Assembly: GCF_003254745.1 (NCBI RefSeq)
Contig: NZ_QKXH01000002.1
Span: forward strand, 434,001 to 498,000
DNA length: 64,000 nucleotides
Direction of reading: 5' to 3'
Origin: Flavobacterium aquariorum
GTDB lineage: Bacteria; Bacteroidota; Bacteroidia; Flavobacteriales; Flavobacteriaceae
Part shown: positions 44,941 through 54,482 of the stretch, piece by piece
Position numbering within the stretch: position 1 is the stretch's first letter
Layout of the letters: each line of letters opens with the position of its first letter
Made by a program: the position numbers and the translations under genes
The notes under the pieces: generated by a model
Told to the model about the DNA's origin: nothing
Databases searched by the model: none
What the model saw: only the letters and a program-made list of their open reading frames with translations

Positions 44941-46446
44941 ATGAAAAAGAACCTATTGTTATGTTTAGTAGCAGGGCTAACGTTCTCTACATTACACTCG
45001 CAAGAAATTAAAGATGCAATGCGTTACGCACAAAGCGAATTGCACGGAACAGCTCGTTTTACAGCTATGAGCGGTGCTTTTGGAGCACTGGGAGGAGATT
45101 TATCATCCATCAATGTAAATCCAGCGGGTTCGGCGGTGTTCAACAATAATCAGTTCGCCACAACAGTGGGGAATTACGACACCAAAAACAATTCGGATTA
45201 TTTTGGAACCAGTACTTCAGCAAGCGAAAGCACTTTTGACCTAAATCAAGCAGGGGGTGTTTTCGTTTTTAAAACCAGAAACCCAAATAATGATTGGAAA
45301 AAATTCTCGATGTCCATCAATTATGAGAATACTAATAATTTTGACAATTCAATGTTTTCAGCTGGAACAAGCCCTATAAATTCTGTTGCAAATTATTTTA
45401 TAAGCTATGCTAATGGAGTTCCTTTAGATTTACTCCAAAATGGCAATTATGCAAGTTTAGACAATGGAGCCCAACAAGCTTTTCTTGGCTACCAGGGCTA
45501 CATTATCAATCCGGTAACCGAAACTCCCAATAACACACTATACACATCAAATGTTCGCTCGGGAGGTAATTACTATCAAGAAAACAGCGTTTATTCCAAT
45601 GGATATAATGGCAAACTTATTTTTAACAGCGGTTTGCAATATAAAGATTTTCTATATTTTGGTTTAAACCTAAACTCACACTTTACTGATTACGTACAGA
45701 ACACCAACTTCTACGAATCCAACAACAATACTTTGAACACAAATTACGAAGTTAAGACCTTGAATTTTTCAAATAGCTTACATACTTACGGAGCTGGTTT
45801 TTCATTCCAAGTGGGAGCTATCGCAAAATTAACCAATGAAATGCGTTTGGGTTTTGCCTATGAATCGCCAACATGGTATAATCTACAAGACGAACTTTCA
45901 CAAAGATTAACATCCATTAGCAGCAACATCGCGGAAACACTTCCTCCTGACGTGGTTGATCCATTTGTTATTAATTATTATGCTCCTTATGATTTGCGCA
46001 CTCCCGGAAGTTTAACTGGAAGTTTTGCCTATATTTTTGGAAAATCGGGGTTAATAAGTGTAGATTACAAATACAAAGACTATAGCTGTACAGAATTTAG
46101 CCCAACAAACGATCCTTATTACAGAGGTTTAAATAGTGCTATGCATAATGCCCTTGGCAGCAGCAATGAAGTAAGAGTGGGTGCCGAATATAAAATACAA
46201 AACTTCAGACTAAGAGGCGGATATCGTTTTGAAGGAAGCCCTTATAATGATTCGGTTACTGTGGGTGATTTAAACAGTTTTTCTGGTGGTTTAGGATATA
46301 GTTTTGGCTCCATAAAACTTGACTTTTCGTATGTAAACGTTCACTCCACATCACAAAATCAGTTCTTTTCACAAGGATTTACCGAAAGTGCCCACATCAA
46401 CACATACAAAAATAATTTTACTATGACTTTTATATTTGAAATGTAA
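44941..46446 (+). CDS. OmpP1/FadL-like outer-membrane transporter
   Basis: 501 aa beta-barrel. Signal peptide 1-20 (LHSQ), then ARFTAMSGAFGALGGDLSSINVNPAG given as ARFTAMSGAFGALGGDLSSI at about 37-56, the mark of Bacteroidota FadL-like proteins (often labelled hemin receptor). Strands continue to a barrel end with FTMTFIFEM. FadL relatives take up hydrophobic compounds; the ligand here is unknown. It is probably co-transcribed with the Tyr/Gly-rich lipoprotein gene and ends in a strong terminator. Confidence 0.82.
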   Translation: MKKNLLLCLVAGLTFSTLHSQEIKDAMRYAQSELHGTARFTAMSGAFGALGGDLSSINVNPAGSAVFNNNQFATTVGNYDTKNNSDYFGTSTSASESTFDLNQAGGVFVFKTRNPNNDWKKFSMSINYENTNNFDNSMFSAGTSPINSVANYFISYANGVPLDLLQNGNYASLDNGAQQAFLGYQGYIINPVTETPNNTLYTSNVRSGGNYYQENSVYSNGYNGKLIFNSGLQYKDFLYFGLNLNSHFTDYVQNTNFYESNNNTLNTNYEVKTLNFSNSLHTYGAGFSFQVGAIAKLTNEMRLGFAYESPTWYNLQDELSQRLTSISSNIAETLPPDVVDPFVINYYAPYDLRTPGSLTGSFAYIFGKSGLISVDYKYKDYSCTEFSPTNDPYYRGLNSAMHNALGSSNEVRVGAEYKIQNFRLRGGYRFEGSPYNDSVTVGDLNSFSGGLGYSFGSIKLDFSYVNVHSTSQNQFFSQGFTESAHINTYKNNFTMTFIFEM

Positions 46447-46464
46447 AAATACTTGTTCACATTC

Positions 46465-46506
46465 AACGAAACCACTTTTGAAACATATCAAAAGTGGTTT
46501 CGTTTT
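46465..46506 (+). terminator. Hairpin terminator after FadL-like gene
   Basis: Perfect 17-bp stem AACGAAACCACTTTTGA (46465-46481) and TCAAAAGTGGTTTCGTT (46488-46504), loop of 6, followed by a T-run. Confidence 0.95.
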
Positions 46507-46580
46507 TTATGGCAAAAAAATGAGTTAAGATTGAACATCGTAAGGAGAGTTTCCGATTCGAGTTATGTAAAACTAAATAT

Positions 46581-46656
46581 CTCACATAGCCCCGATAGCA
46601 GTGAAAATCCTTGTGAGCCGGGGTTCGGCTCAAAAGATTGCAACGGATAGCGGGAC
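46581..46656 (-). repeat. GCGTGCC...CTCACGC structured dispersed repeat, copy 3 (inverted)
   Basis: Read on the minus strand it is GTCCCGCTATCCGTTGCAATC, a variable hairpin TTTTGAGCCG...CGGCTCACAAGG, then CACTGCTATCGGGGCTATGTGAG (shown in parts). It shares the CTATCCG box and the TGCTATC box with copies 1, 2 and 4. It lies between the FadL-like gene's terminator and rimO in a 350-base gap that contains no credible gene. Confidence 0.7.
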
Positions 46657-46757
46657 AACTTTTCTTGAATGCATCAAATCTTATGCTTCAAATTATTTTT
46701 ATACAATCAAAAACAGGCATTTTGAAAGGAAACAAGCGGGGTTTGCACAAAAAATTG

Positions 46758-46765
46758 TAATTTTG
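46758..46765 (+). promoter_or_regulatory. -7 box (TAATTTTG) of rimO
   Basis: Perfect TAnnTTTG followed by CA, 32 bases before the ATG at 46797. A TTTG at 46742-46745 is only 12 bases upstream, too close for a standard -33 box. Confidence 0.5.
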
Positions 46766-46796
46766 CAAATTCCTAAATTATCAAGGATATAATACT

Positions 46797-48110
46797 ATGA
46801 GAACGAAGTCTTTAAAAAAGAACAAAATAAATGTGATCACGTTAGGGTGTTCCAAAAATGTGTATGACAGTGAAGTGCTGATGGGGCAACTCCGTGCGAG
46901 CGGAAAAGAGGTAACCCATGAGGCCAAAGCAGAAGATGAAGGAAATATTATCGTGATAAACACTTGCGGTTTTATTGATAATGCAAAGGCAGAATCGGTA
47001 AACATGATTTTGGAATATGCCGACAAAAAAGAGAGAGGACTTGTAGATAAAGTTTTTGTGACGGGTTGTTTATCTGAAAGATACAGACCAGATTTAGAAA
47101 AAGAGATTCCAAATGTGGATCAATATTTTGGAACTACTGAATTGCCTGCTTTATTGAAGGCTTTGGGTGCCGATTACAAGCATGAATTATTGGGAGAACG
47201 TTTGACTACGACTCCAAAAAACTACGCCTACTTGAAAATCTCGGAAGGTTGCGACAGACCTTGTAGTTTTTGTGCTATACCATTAATGAGAGGTAAAAAT
47301 GTCTCGCAAACTATTGAAAAACTGGTTAAAGAAGCAGAAGGATTGGCAAGAGATGGCGTAAAAGAATTGATTTTGATTGCTCAAGACTTAACGTATTATG
47401 GTCTTGATTTGTATAAAAAACGTGCATTGGGCGAATTATTAGAAGCCTTGGTAAAAGTCGAAGGTATCGAATGGATTCGTTTGCATTACGCCTTCCCTAC
47501 CGGTTTCCCGATGGATGTTCTTGAAATCATGAAACGCGAACCTAAGATTTGCAATTATATTGATATTCCGTTGCAACACATATCGGATTCAATTTTAAAA
47601 TCGATGCGTCGCGGGACTACCCAAGAAAAAACAACACAATTATTGAAAGACTTTAGAGCAGCGGTTCCCGGAATGGCCATCCGTACTACTTTGATTGTTG
47701 GTTATCCTGGAGAAACACAGGAAGATTTTAATATCTTGAAAGATTTTGTACAGGAAATGAAATTTGACAGAATGGGTTGTTTTGCTTATTCACATGAAGA
47801 AAACACGCACGCTTATTTATTGGAAGACGATGTTCCTGACAATGTAAAACAAGACCGTGCCAACGAAATAATGGAATTACAGTCTCAGATTTCGTGGGAT
47901 TTGAACCAAGAGAAAGTGGGCAAAACTTTTAAATGCATTATTGACAGAAAAGAAGGAGGCCATTTTGTAGGAAGAACAGAATTTGACAGTCCAGATGTGG
48001 ATAATGAAGTTTTAATTGACGCTACAAAGCACTACGTAAAAACTGGTGAATTTGCAATGATTAAAATTATTGAAGCAACAGAATTTGATTTATACGGAGA
48101 ACCAGTATAG
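46797..48110 (+). CDS. rimO: Ribosomal protein S12 methylthiotransferase RimO
   Basis: 437 aa radical-SAM methylthiotransferase that modifies the conserved aspartate of ribosomal protein S12. The N-terminal MTTase domain binds an auxiliary 4Fe-4S cluster through Cys18, Cys57 and Cys91. The radical SAM domain has CxxxCxxC with Cys152, Cys156 and Cys159 (GCDRPCSFCAIP). A TRAM domain follows at the C-terminus (about 370-437). The LHYAFPTGFP segment is typical of RimO rather than MiaB. Length is normal. It has its own promoter box. Confidence 0.96.
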   Translation: MRTKSLKKNKINVITLGCSKNVYDSEVLMGQLRASGKEVTHEAKAEDEGNIIVINTCGFIDNAKAESVNMILEYADKKERGLVDKVFVTGCLSERYRPDLEKEIPNVDQYFGTTELPALLKALGADYKHELLGERLTTTPKNYAYLKISEGCDRPCSFCAIPLMRGKNVSQTIEKLVKEAEGLARDGVKELILIAQDLTYYGLDLYKKRALGELLEALVKVEGIEWIRLHYAFPTGFPMDVLEIMKREPKICNYIDIPLQHISDSILKSMRRGTTQEKTTQLLKDFRAAVPGMAIRTTLIVGYPGETQEDFNILKDFVQEMKFDRMGCFAYSHEENTHAYLLEDDVPDNVKQDRANEIMELQSQISWDLNQEKVGKTFKCIIDRKEGGHFVGRTEFDSPDVDNEVLIDATKHYVKTGEFAMIKIIEATEFDLYGEPV

Positions 48111-48137
48111 ATTGCAAATTTTAGATTGCAGATTACT
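48111..48137. repeat. Short AGATTGCAGATT-type repeat
   Basis: AGATTGCAAATTTTAGATTGCAGATTA right after the rimO stop (described in parts) resembles the spacer at 11330-11376. Confidence 0.5.
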
Positions 48138-48196
48138 TAGTCAGTTCGTCCTTTGGGCTCATGTGCAGAATTTTAATTTTTTAGATTTTTATAATT

Positions 48197-48673
48197 ATGA
48201 AAATATTTAAAACAGTACTTTTTATGGCTTTTTTATTCTTGTCAGCTAACACCATTTCGGCTCAATACGGAAATGGATATGGCGGTGGCGGATATGGCGG
48301 AGGCGGATACGGTGCGAATGGTTATGGTAGATCTAACCAAATGTCACAAATGTCACAAAGCAATCAACAAAGTGCCCCTAAACCGATTCCTGCGGAAGTA
48401 ACTGCAGCCAAAATTGTAGAATATTACAAAAAAGAACTTAATCTGGATGCTCTTCAGGAGATAGTGCTCACCAATGTTTATACCAAATCACTTAAAAAAC
48501 AAGAGGCTTTGATCAAAAAAGAGAGCAGTGATGAGGATAAAGAAAAAGAATTTAAGGTTCTTGGCGAAATGACAGATTTGGAAGTGATGGAAATATTAAA
48601 CAAGGACCAAAAAGTAAAATATCAAGTCTTGAGTGAGGACCGAAAAAACAAAATAGAATCCAAAAAACACTAA
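48197..48673 (+). CDS. Secreted Gly/Tyr-rich helical protein
   Basis: 158 aa. Signal peptide 1-22 (TISAQ), then a YGNGYGGGGYGGGGYGANGYG stretch (given within limit: GYGGGGYGGGGYGANGYG) and a QMSQMSQSNQQS repeat. The rest is helical and charged (about 62-158), with YYKKELNLDALQEIVLTN and EVMEILNKDQKVKYQVL. These resemble the LTxxQ-type helices of Spy/CpxP-like periplasmic proteins common in Bacteroidota. It is followed by a lipoprotein amidase gene after 30 bases. Function unknown. Confidence 0.72.
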   Translation: MKIFKTVLFMAFLFLSANTISAQYGNGYGGGGYGGGGYGANGYGRSNQMSQMSQSNQQSAPKPIPAEVTAAKIVEYYKKELNLDALQEIVLTNVYTKSLKKQEALIKKESSDEDKEKEFKVLGEMTDLEVMEILNKDQKVKYQVLSEDRKNKIESKKH

Positions 48674-48703
48674 GAGTCTGCTATAAAAAGAAATGCCTAC
48701 CAC

Positions 48704-49609
48704 ATGAAAAAGCACATTTATAATATCATTCTTCTCCTTTTTATTGCTTCCTGTGCAACAAAAAATCCTCATAAAGCAACCGAGAAGGAATACAATGCCC
48801 AAATAAAAAACTTAAAAGAAACTATATCCACGAAAGAAGCTGTTCCCTTAAAAAGCGAACCGAATGTAGTAATTGACAGCGTTGCCTATCGATACAAAAA
48901 TCAATTGCTTAATTATAAGGATACACTTTCTAAAACTGATACCAATATTTTACAAAATGGCATTGCCTCAGAATGGGTAGGTACGGTCAATTTTAATTTA
49001 AGAAAACCTAACTTCATTATTCTTCATCACACGGCACAGGATTCTATACAGCAAACTATAAAAACTTTCACTTTAAAAGAAACTAAAGTGAGTGCGCACT
49101 ATGTGATTGCCAGAGACGGAAAAGTAGTTCATATGCTCAATGATTACCTGAGAGCGTGGCATGCCGGAAATGGATCGTGGGGAAAGGATACTGACATTAA
49201 CTCCAGTTCCATTGGAATTGAATTGGATAATAATGGCTCTGAACCCTTTTCGGATTTACAAATAAATACTTTACTGGCACTTTTGACCAAATTAAAAAAA
49301 GACTACAATATCCCAACACAAAACATAATTGGCCATGCCGATATTGCGCCAACAAGAAAAAAAGATCCAAGCGCTTTATTTCCTTGGAAGCTTTTGGCAT
49401 TAAATGGCTTTGGAGTTTGGCAAGACGACACTTTAGCTTGTCCACCCAGTGATTTTAATGTTGAACAAGGTCTACAAGTAATAGGATACAATACCAAAAA
49501 TCTTTCGGCAGCCATCATGGCCTTCAAACTTCATTATATCCAAACTGAAGTTAATGATATTTTGGATGAAAAAACGATTAGCACTATCTACTCGATTTAC
49601 AAAAAATAA
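48704..49609 (+). CDS. N-acetylmuramoyl-L-alanine amidase lipoprotein (Amidase_2/PGRP-like)
   Basis: 301 aa cell-wall amidase predicted to cleave the muramyl-L-alanine amide bond. The lipoprotein signal ends in IASC (Cys17). The Amidase_2 domain spans about 95-240: FIILHHTAQDS holds the first zinc His, HYVIARDGKV the next strand, and AWHAG a second His. GHADIAPTRKKDPSALFPW holds the last His and Asp ligands. A C-terminal AmpD-like peptidoglycan-binding extension follows. It is anchored in a membrane, so a role in peptidoglycan turnover in the periplasm is likely. Confidence 0.88.
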   Translation: MKKHIYNIILLLFIASCATKNPHKATEKEYNAQIKNLKETISTKEAVPLKSEPNVVIDSVAYRYKNQLLNYKDTLSKTDTNILQNGIASEWVGTVNFNLRKPNFIILHHTAQDSIQQTIKTFTLKETKVSAHYVIARDGKVVHMLNDYLRAWHAGNGSWGKDTDINSSSIGIELDNNGSEPFSDLQINTLLALLTKLKKDYNIPTQNIIGHADIAPTRKKDPSALFPWKLLALNGFGVWQDDTLACPPSDFNVEQGLQVIGYNTKNLSAAIMAFKLHYIQTEVNDILDEKTISTIYSIYKK

Positions 49610-49627
49610 AATTTTCATTTAATCTAT

Positions 49628-49665
49628 AAAAAACGCTTTTTGGTCGATTCAAAAAGCGTTTTTTT
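49628..49665 (+). terminator. Rho-independent terminator
   Basis: Perfect 15-bp stem AAAAAACGCTTTTTG (49628-49642) with CAAAAAGCGTTTTTT (49650-49664), 7-base loop, T-run. Ends the amidase gene before the polysaccharide locus. Confidence 0.93.
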
Positions 49666-49835
49666 TGTTTCCCCATCAACTTTAAACATTTTTTTTATAC
49701 ATTTAATCAATAAGTATCAAACACTTAACTCAAATTCTACCTTTTCAGCTTCACTATTTTTAATTTAAAAATGGGAGTTGGAAACGCGTAGCTGTGAAAT
49801 GAAGTTCATAAAAATTAACATAGCAATCAAAATAA

Positions 49836-51260
49836 TTGAAGACGAATAAGATTTTTAATGGATTGTTTTGGAGTTTTACTGATAATTTTTTACAACAAAT
49901 AGTCAATTTTATTGTCGGAATTGTATTGGCTAGAATATTACTTCCCGAAGAATTTGGAATAATAGGGATTATTTCCGTTTTCATTGCTGTGTCAAATACT
50001 TTTATCAACAGCGGATTGAGCGACGCACTTATAAACAAAAAAGACGCTTCAGAAAAAGATTATAGCACGGTTTTTTGGGCGAATATCCTTTTAGGTCTTT
50101 TTATTTATTTACTATTATTTATAACCGCACCTTATATATCCATATTTTTTAAGCAAGAGACTCTAACCAACTTAATTAGGATTACCGCAATTTCTATAGT
50201 AATTGTTTCTTTTTCATCCATTCAAAGAACATTATTCACAAAAGAGATTAATTTTAAAACCATTACAATTATCTCAACATTATCGGTTGTTATAAGTGGA
50301 ATTATAGCCTTATACATGGCATTACATGACTATGGAATTTTGAGTCTCGTGGTAAGAATGGTTTTGGGGCAATTCGTTACTTTGCTCCTATTTTGGATAC
50401 TTAATAAGTGGAGACCTAAATTTATATTTGACTTTAAATCGCTTAAGGAATTATATAAATACGGTGGCAATTTATTTATGTCACGACTGATGAATTCACT
50501 CTATGACAATCTTTATTATTTTATCATAGGAAAATGCTTTAGTCCTGCCAATTTAGGCTATTACTCAAGAGCAGACACGTTTAGAAATCTAGCCTCAACC
50601 AATATAACAAATGCAGTACAAAGGGTAAGTTTTTCAGCCCTTTCGTCAAAAAATGAAGAAAAAGAACAAATGGAATTATTTAAAAAATTTCTTTTAAGTA
50701 CTTTTTTTATTACTGTTTTTTTCATGGCAATTTTATTTGTTTGTTCCAATGAAATCATATTAATATTAATAGGCTTAAAATGGACAAATTCAATTCTATA
50801 TTTAAAAATCCTCTCCATATCAGGTCTGTTTATCCCATTATATACATTAAACATTAATTTTTTGGCAGTTAAAAACAGAACTCACCTATTTTTTCAAATT
50901 GAATTAATAACAAAATTATTTGCTATACCGATCATTTTAGTCGGGGTTAGTTTCGGTATTGTTCCAATGCTTATCGGAATAATTGTTGCATCGTTTTTAT
51001 CATATTTCACAAGTGCATACTTTATTAAAAAGTTATATAATTATAACTATAGAGATCAATTTACCGTTATTTTCAAGGGAATCGTCATGTTTTTGGTTAG
51101 TATAATCCTAACCCTTGTCGCTGACTACCTAAAAATTGAAAATCTTTTTTTTAAACTAATATTAAATTTAATTCTTGTTTGTAGTGTTTTTTTAATTGGC
51201 ATGAGATTTCTATTTCCAGAATTGATTATGGAATTAAAGAAACTAAAAAAATCATATTAA
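49836..51260 (+). CDS. wzx: Polysaccharide flippase (Wzx/MOP superfamily)
   Basis: 474 aa inner-membrane protein with about 14 helices. FWSFTDNFLQQIVNFIVGIVLARILLPEEFG is the typical WzxC/Polysacc_synt_3 entry (FSFTDNF-like, shown here as FWSFTDNFLQQ). It flips undecaprenyl-linked oligosaccharide units to the periplasmic face. Translation starts at a TTG (49836) since no ATG is available before the first helix. It is the first gene of the capsule/exopolysaccharide operon, after a 226-base AT-rich leader with no clear promoter. Confidence 0.88.
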   Translation: MKTNKIFNGLFWSFTDNFLQQIVNFIVGIVLARILLPEEFGIIGIISVFIAVSNTFINSGLSDALINKKDASEKDYSTVFWANILLGLFIYLLLFITAPYISIFFKQETLTNLIRITAISIVIVSFSSIQRTLFTKEINFKTITIISTLSVVISGIIALYMALHDYGILSLVVRMVLGQFVTLLLFWILNKWRPKFIFDFKSLKELYKYGGNLFMSRLMNSLYDNLYYFIIGKCFSPANLGYYSRADTFRNLASTNITNAVQRVSFSALSSKNEEKEQMELFKKFLLSTFFITVFFMAILFVCSNEIILILIGLKWTNSILYLKILSISGLFIPLYTLNINFLAVKNRTHLFFQIELITKLFAIPIILVGVSFGIVPMLIGIIVASFLSYFTSAYFIKKLYNYNYRDQFTVIFKGIVMFLVSIILTLVADYLKIENLFFKLILNLILVCSVFLIGMRFLFPELIMELKKLKKSY

Positions 51261-51291
51261 AAATAAAAGTGACTTTTCAAATTAGGATAAG

Positions 51292-52200
51292 ATGAATGCA
51301 ACTGATTTTACAGTTTTTACGGCAACCTATAATAGAGCAAATAAGTTATCTAAAGTATATGAAAGTTTATGCCAACAAACCAATCAAAATTTTGAATGGA
51401 TAATTATAGATGATGGAAGCAGTGATAATACCGAAGATTTCATCAAGAAATTACTTGTCAAATCGCGTTTTCAAATTAAATATGTTAAACAAAATAATGG
51501 TGGAAAACATAGAGCCATAAATAAAGGAGTTCAAATGGCATCTGGTGAACTATTTTTTATAGTTGACAGTGATGACCATCTATTACCCAATTCACTGGAA
51601 ATTATTTCAAAATACTGGAAACAAGTAAGTAGCAATAGCCAATTTGCTGGAGTAGCCGGTAAAAAAATATTTAAAAATGGAAATGATGTTGGCGATAAAC
51701 TTAAGACAGAAATACTGGATTGTTCAATAATCGAAAGACGTTATAAATTTAATATTAATGGTGACAAAGCAGAAGCTATTCTAACCTCTGTCATGAAAAA
51801 ACATCCTTTCCCTGATTATCCAAATGAAAATTTCTGCCCGGAAGGTTTAATTTGGAACAGAATCTCATTAGAAAAAAAAATAAGGTTTTTTGACGAAGCA
51901 ATTTATGTATGCGAGTATCTTGAAGATGGTTTATCCAAAAACAGTATCCGAAACAGAAAAACTAACTCTAATTATACACTATTACTGTATAGTGAGTTAT
52001 CAAAAAATAAGCAAGTCCCACTTTTTTTTAGACTAAGAGCAATAGTTAATTTTTGGCGTTTTTCTTTTAGCAACGGCAAATCTTTCAATCAAAAAAAAAT
52101 GATGCTCAATAATCCTGCATTTGGCACTATACTATTTCCGGCTGGTTTCTTTTTTCATTTAAAAGATTATTTTTTCGACAAAGTTAAAATAAGCCAATAA
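51292..52200 (+). CDS. Glycosyltransferase family 2 protein
   Basis: 302 aa GT-A enzyme of the capsule operon. TVFTATYNRANKL at residues 7-19 opens the fold. IIDDGSSDNTE near 40-50 is the nucleotide-binding loop and VDSDD near 90-94 the metal-binding DxD. A later CPEGLIWNRISLEKK segment supplies the acceptor side. The start has AGGATAAG upstream, a rare Shine-Dalgarno-like element in this window. Donor sugar unknown. Confidence 0.88.
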   Translation: MNATDFTVFTATYNRANKLSKVYESLCQQTNQNFEWIIIDDGSSDNTEDFIKKLLVKSRFQIKYVKQNNGGKHRAINKGVQMASGELFFIVDSDDHLLPNSLEIISKYWKQVSSNSQFAGVAGKKIFKNGNDVGDKLKTEILDCSIIERRYKFNINGDKAEAILTSVMKKHPFPDYPNENFCPEGLIWNRISLEKKIRFFDEAIYVCEYLEDGLSKNSIRNRKTNSNYTLLLYSELSKNKQVPLFFRLRAIVNFWRFSFSNGKSFNQKKMMLNNPAFGTILFPAGFFFHLKDYFFDKVKISQ

Positions 52201-52209
52201 AACCTATCA

Positions 52210-53304
52210 ATGAAAATATTGCATTACATCAATAACTTAGGATCAGGTGGAGCGGAAAAGTTGTTAAGCTCTATTTTACCTATCATGCAGGAAAAAGGAC
52301 ATATTGTTCATTTGGCAATCGGTAATAAGAATAAAAACATCAGGGAATATGAACAAGCTATTATCGACTCAGGAGTTAAAATCATCAATTTAGAGCAATC
52401 ATTATACAATCCCTTTCAAATCATTCAATTAATATTTTTAATACGTAAAGAAAAATTTGATATCATTCATGCTCATTTATTTCCATCGCAATACTGGCTG
52501 GCAATAGCTTCTCTTTTTAAACCATTTAAAACCAAACTAATAAAAACAGAACACAGCGTTTTTAATGAGCGAAGGAAATATAGACTATTAAGGCCTTTGG
52601 AAAAAATTATTTACCAACGTTATTCGAAAATCATATGTATCACCGAACAAGTAAAAATAAATCTGGCCAAATGGTTACACACAGAATCAAATTTATTGGT
52701 GATACATAATGGAATCGATTTAAAGCAATTTAATGCTGATGCAAAAAACAGCATTAATACCTATGATTTATTTGATAAAAGTAATATTAACATTTTAATG
52801 ACGGCCAGGTTTGACACTATTTCAAAAGATCATAAAACGATAGTAAACGCATTAAAATTACTACCAACAAACTTTAGCCTATTTTTTGCGGGGGAAGGAC
52901 CCGATATAGATAAAGTAAAGGAATATATTTCGTTACAAAATTTAGACTCAAGGATTTATTTTTTGGGATATAGACCCGATATCCAATATTTAATGTCCGC
53001 TGCGGACATCAATGTACTATCAACTCATTTTGAAGGACTTTCGGGCGTAACCCTAGAAGCCCTGGCCTCTGGAAAGCCATTTTTAGGTTCAAATGTCACA
53101 GGGGTAAATAGCATTGTCCCAAATGAACATTTTTTATTTGAAAATGGAAACTATATTGAATTAGCTAATAAAATAAAAGCAATAAGTAATAATAGCTTAC
53201 TGAACGAGCAGATGACCATCGATGCCAAAGCATTTATAGAGCAGTTTGATATCAATAAAATGACCAACCAATACTTAAAACTATACCAAGAAATAAAATG
53301 CTAA
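52210..53304 (+). CDS. Glycosyltransferase family 4 (WbaZ/PimB-like)
   Basis: 364 aa GT-B enzyme. GSGGAEKLLSSI near 12-23 binds the donor phosphate loop region, and the N-terminal domain shows the IIHAHLFPSQYWLAIA strand. The C-terminal Rossmann domain holds AGEGPDIDKVK and STHFEGLSGVTLEALASG, which gives the E-x7-E catalytic pair. It overlaps the next gene by 7 bases, showing translational coupling. Function: addition of one sugar of the repeat unit. Confidence 0.88.
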   Translation: MKILHYINNLGSGGAEKLLSSILPIMQEKGHIVHLAIGNKNKNIREYEQAIIDSGVKIINLEQSLYNPFQIIQLIFLIRKEKFDIIHAHLFPSQYWLAIASLFKPFKTKLIKTEHSVFNERRKYRLLRPLEKIIYQRYSKIICITEQVKINLAKWLHTESNLLVIHNGIDLKQFNADAKNSINTYDLFDKSNINILMTARFDTISKDHKTIVNALKLLPTNFSLFFAGEGPDIDKVKEYISLQNLDSRIYFLGYRPDIQYLMSAADINVLSTHFEGLSGVTLEALASGKPFLGSNVTGVNSIVPNEHFLFENGNYIELANKIKAISNNSLLNEQMTIDAKAFIEQFDINKMTNQYLKLYQEIKC

Positions 53305-54482
53305 GCAATACAAATCAAAAATTAGAAGCTACACAAGTGCTTTTGGTATTTTTTAGCACTTTACTCAGTTTTTACTTTCCTAGTTTGGGAGGTATTCGAT
53401 TGTTTGATATATTTAGTTTTCTTATTTTAATTTTTATTACTAAAACTTTTTTACTTGATCAAGTACAAGTTAGAATCAATAATTTTTTTCTGATTTTTAC
53501 TTATTTCATTCTTATATCCTTTATCATTACATTAATAAACAACACTGTTGAGATACATTTCACTAAATTTATTGGCACCTTTTTTACCATAATTTATAGC
53601 CTATTTTTTTTTAATTATTTTAAAGACAGATCCCAAATTTTATTTTCGGCAGTTAATGTTGTTGTTTATATTCATGCAGCTTTTTTTTATATACAATATT
53701 TAACATTTTATCTCTTTGGGGCTTATATTGATTTCATCAAACCCATCACAGGAAATGATTCCAGAAACATTGCTGGTCAATTCAATTTGGACACTAGCTT
53801 GCGTTTTTCGGGACTATTTAGTGAAGCGGCTGCATACTCATTATTTATTTTAACTTTTTTTTCTATCGTAATAATTGGAAAAAAGAGGTTGAATCTATTC
53901 GATTTTGGGGTATTGTTAACTATTCCATTATCTACATCAGCTTCTGGAACAGTGTATTTATTGTTTTTTTTATTGATTTACTTTCTAATCCATATCGAAT
54001 CTGAATTTTATAAAAAAGCCATCAATGCCGTTTTATTTTTATTCACTTTTATTTTTGCTTTTTATTTTAATTTATTAAAAATAGATTATTTGAAAGAAAA
54101 AATAATCGGATTTCAAGATAATTCTTCCTACCTGTATCGAGTTGGGAATATTGATAAGTTTTTCTCCCTGTTTAATGAAAACCAAATATTATTTGGAATC
54201 GGATATACAAATATGGATATAGTAGAAAATAAAGGTTCAACTTTTTCAGCATTATTTGTAGAACACGGAATTATTTTAGGAGGAATTTTTCTTATATCAA
54301 TCTTGTTAATGCTTCACTATTTTAAAGTAAAATATTATATATTTTTTTTAGTACTCTTACTTTTCATGGGGACTTATATGTACTCACAAATTCAGTTTTG
54401 GGTGTGGATATTATCTGTTTGCATATTATCATTTAATAATCAATTCGCAAAAGACGTTTATTATAATGAAAAGGCTCTATAA
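53298..54482 (+). CDS. wzy: Wzy-like polysaccharide polymerase
   Basis: 394 aa very hydrophobic protein, about 10-11 helices, without recognisable soluble domain. A large periplasmic loop lies around residues 140-180 (KPITGNDSRNIAGQF, SLRFSGLFSEAAAYS), like those carrying the catalytic residues of O-antigen polymerases. Position among Wzx and GT genes and lack of homology to them make Wzy the natural call; Wzy proteins diverge strongly. It overlaps its neighbours at both ends (7 and 17 bases). Confidence 0.75.
   Translation: MLSNTNQKLEATQVLLVFFSTLLSFYFPSLGGIRLFDIFSFLILIFITKTFLLDQVQVRINNFFLIFTYFILISFIITLINNTVEIHFTKFIGTFFTIIYSLFFFNYFKDRSQILFSAVNVVVYIHAAFFYIQYLTFYLFGAYIDFIKPITGNDSRNIAGQFNLDTSLRFSGLFSEAAAYSLFILTFFSIVIIGKKRLNLFDFGVLLTIPLSTSASGTVYLLFFLLIYFLIHIESEFYKKAINAVLFLFTFIFAFYFNLLKIDYLKEKIIGFQDNSSYLYRVGNIDKFFSLFNENQILFGIGYTNMDIVENKGSTFSALFVEHGIILGGIFLISILLMLHYFKVKYYIFFLVLLLFMGTYMYSQIQFWVWILSVCILSFNNQFAKDVYYNEKAL

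Noticed and set aside
46453..46792. Two overlapping open frames downstream of the FadL-like gene
   Set aside because: They run across the terminator and structured repeat copy 3, have no promoter or conserved-looking composition, and are best seen as chance frames.
46658..46796. Possible riboswitch ahead of rimO
   Set aside because: No recognisable aptamer elements; the only structure upstream is the dispersed repeat shared with unrelated genes.
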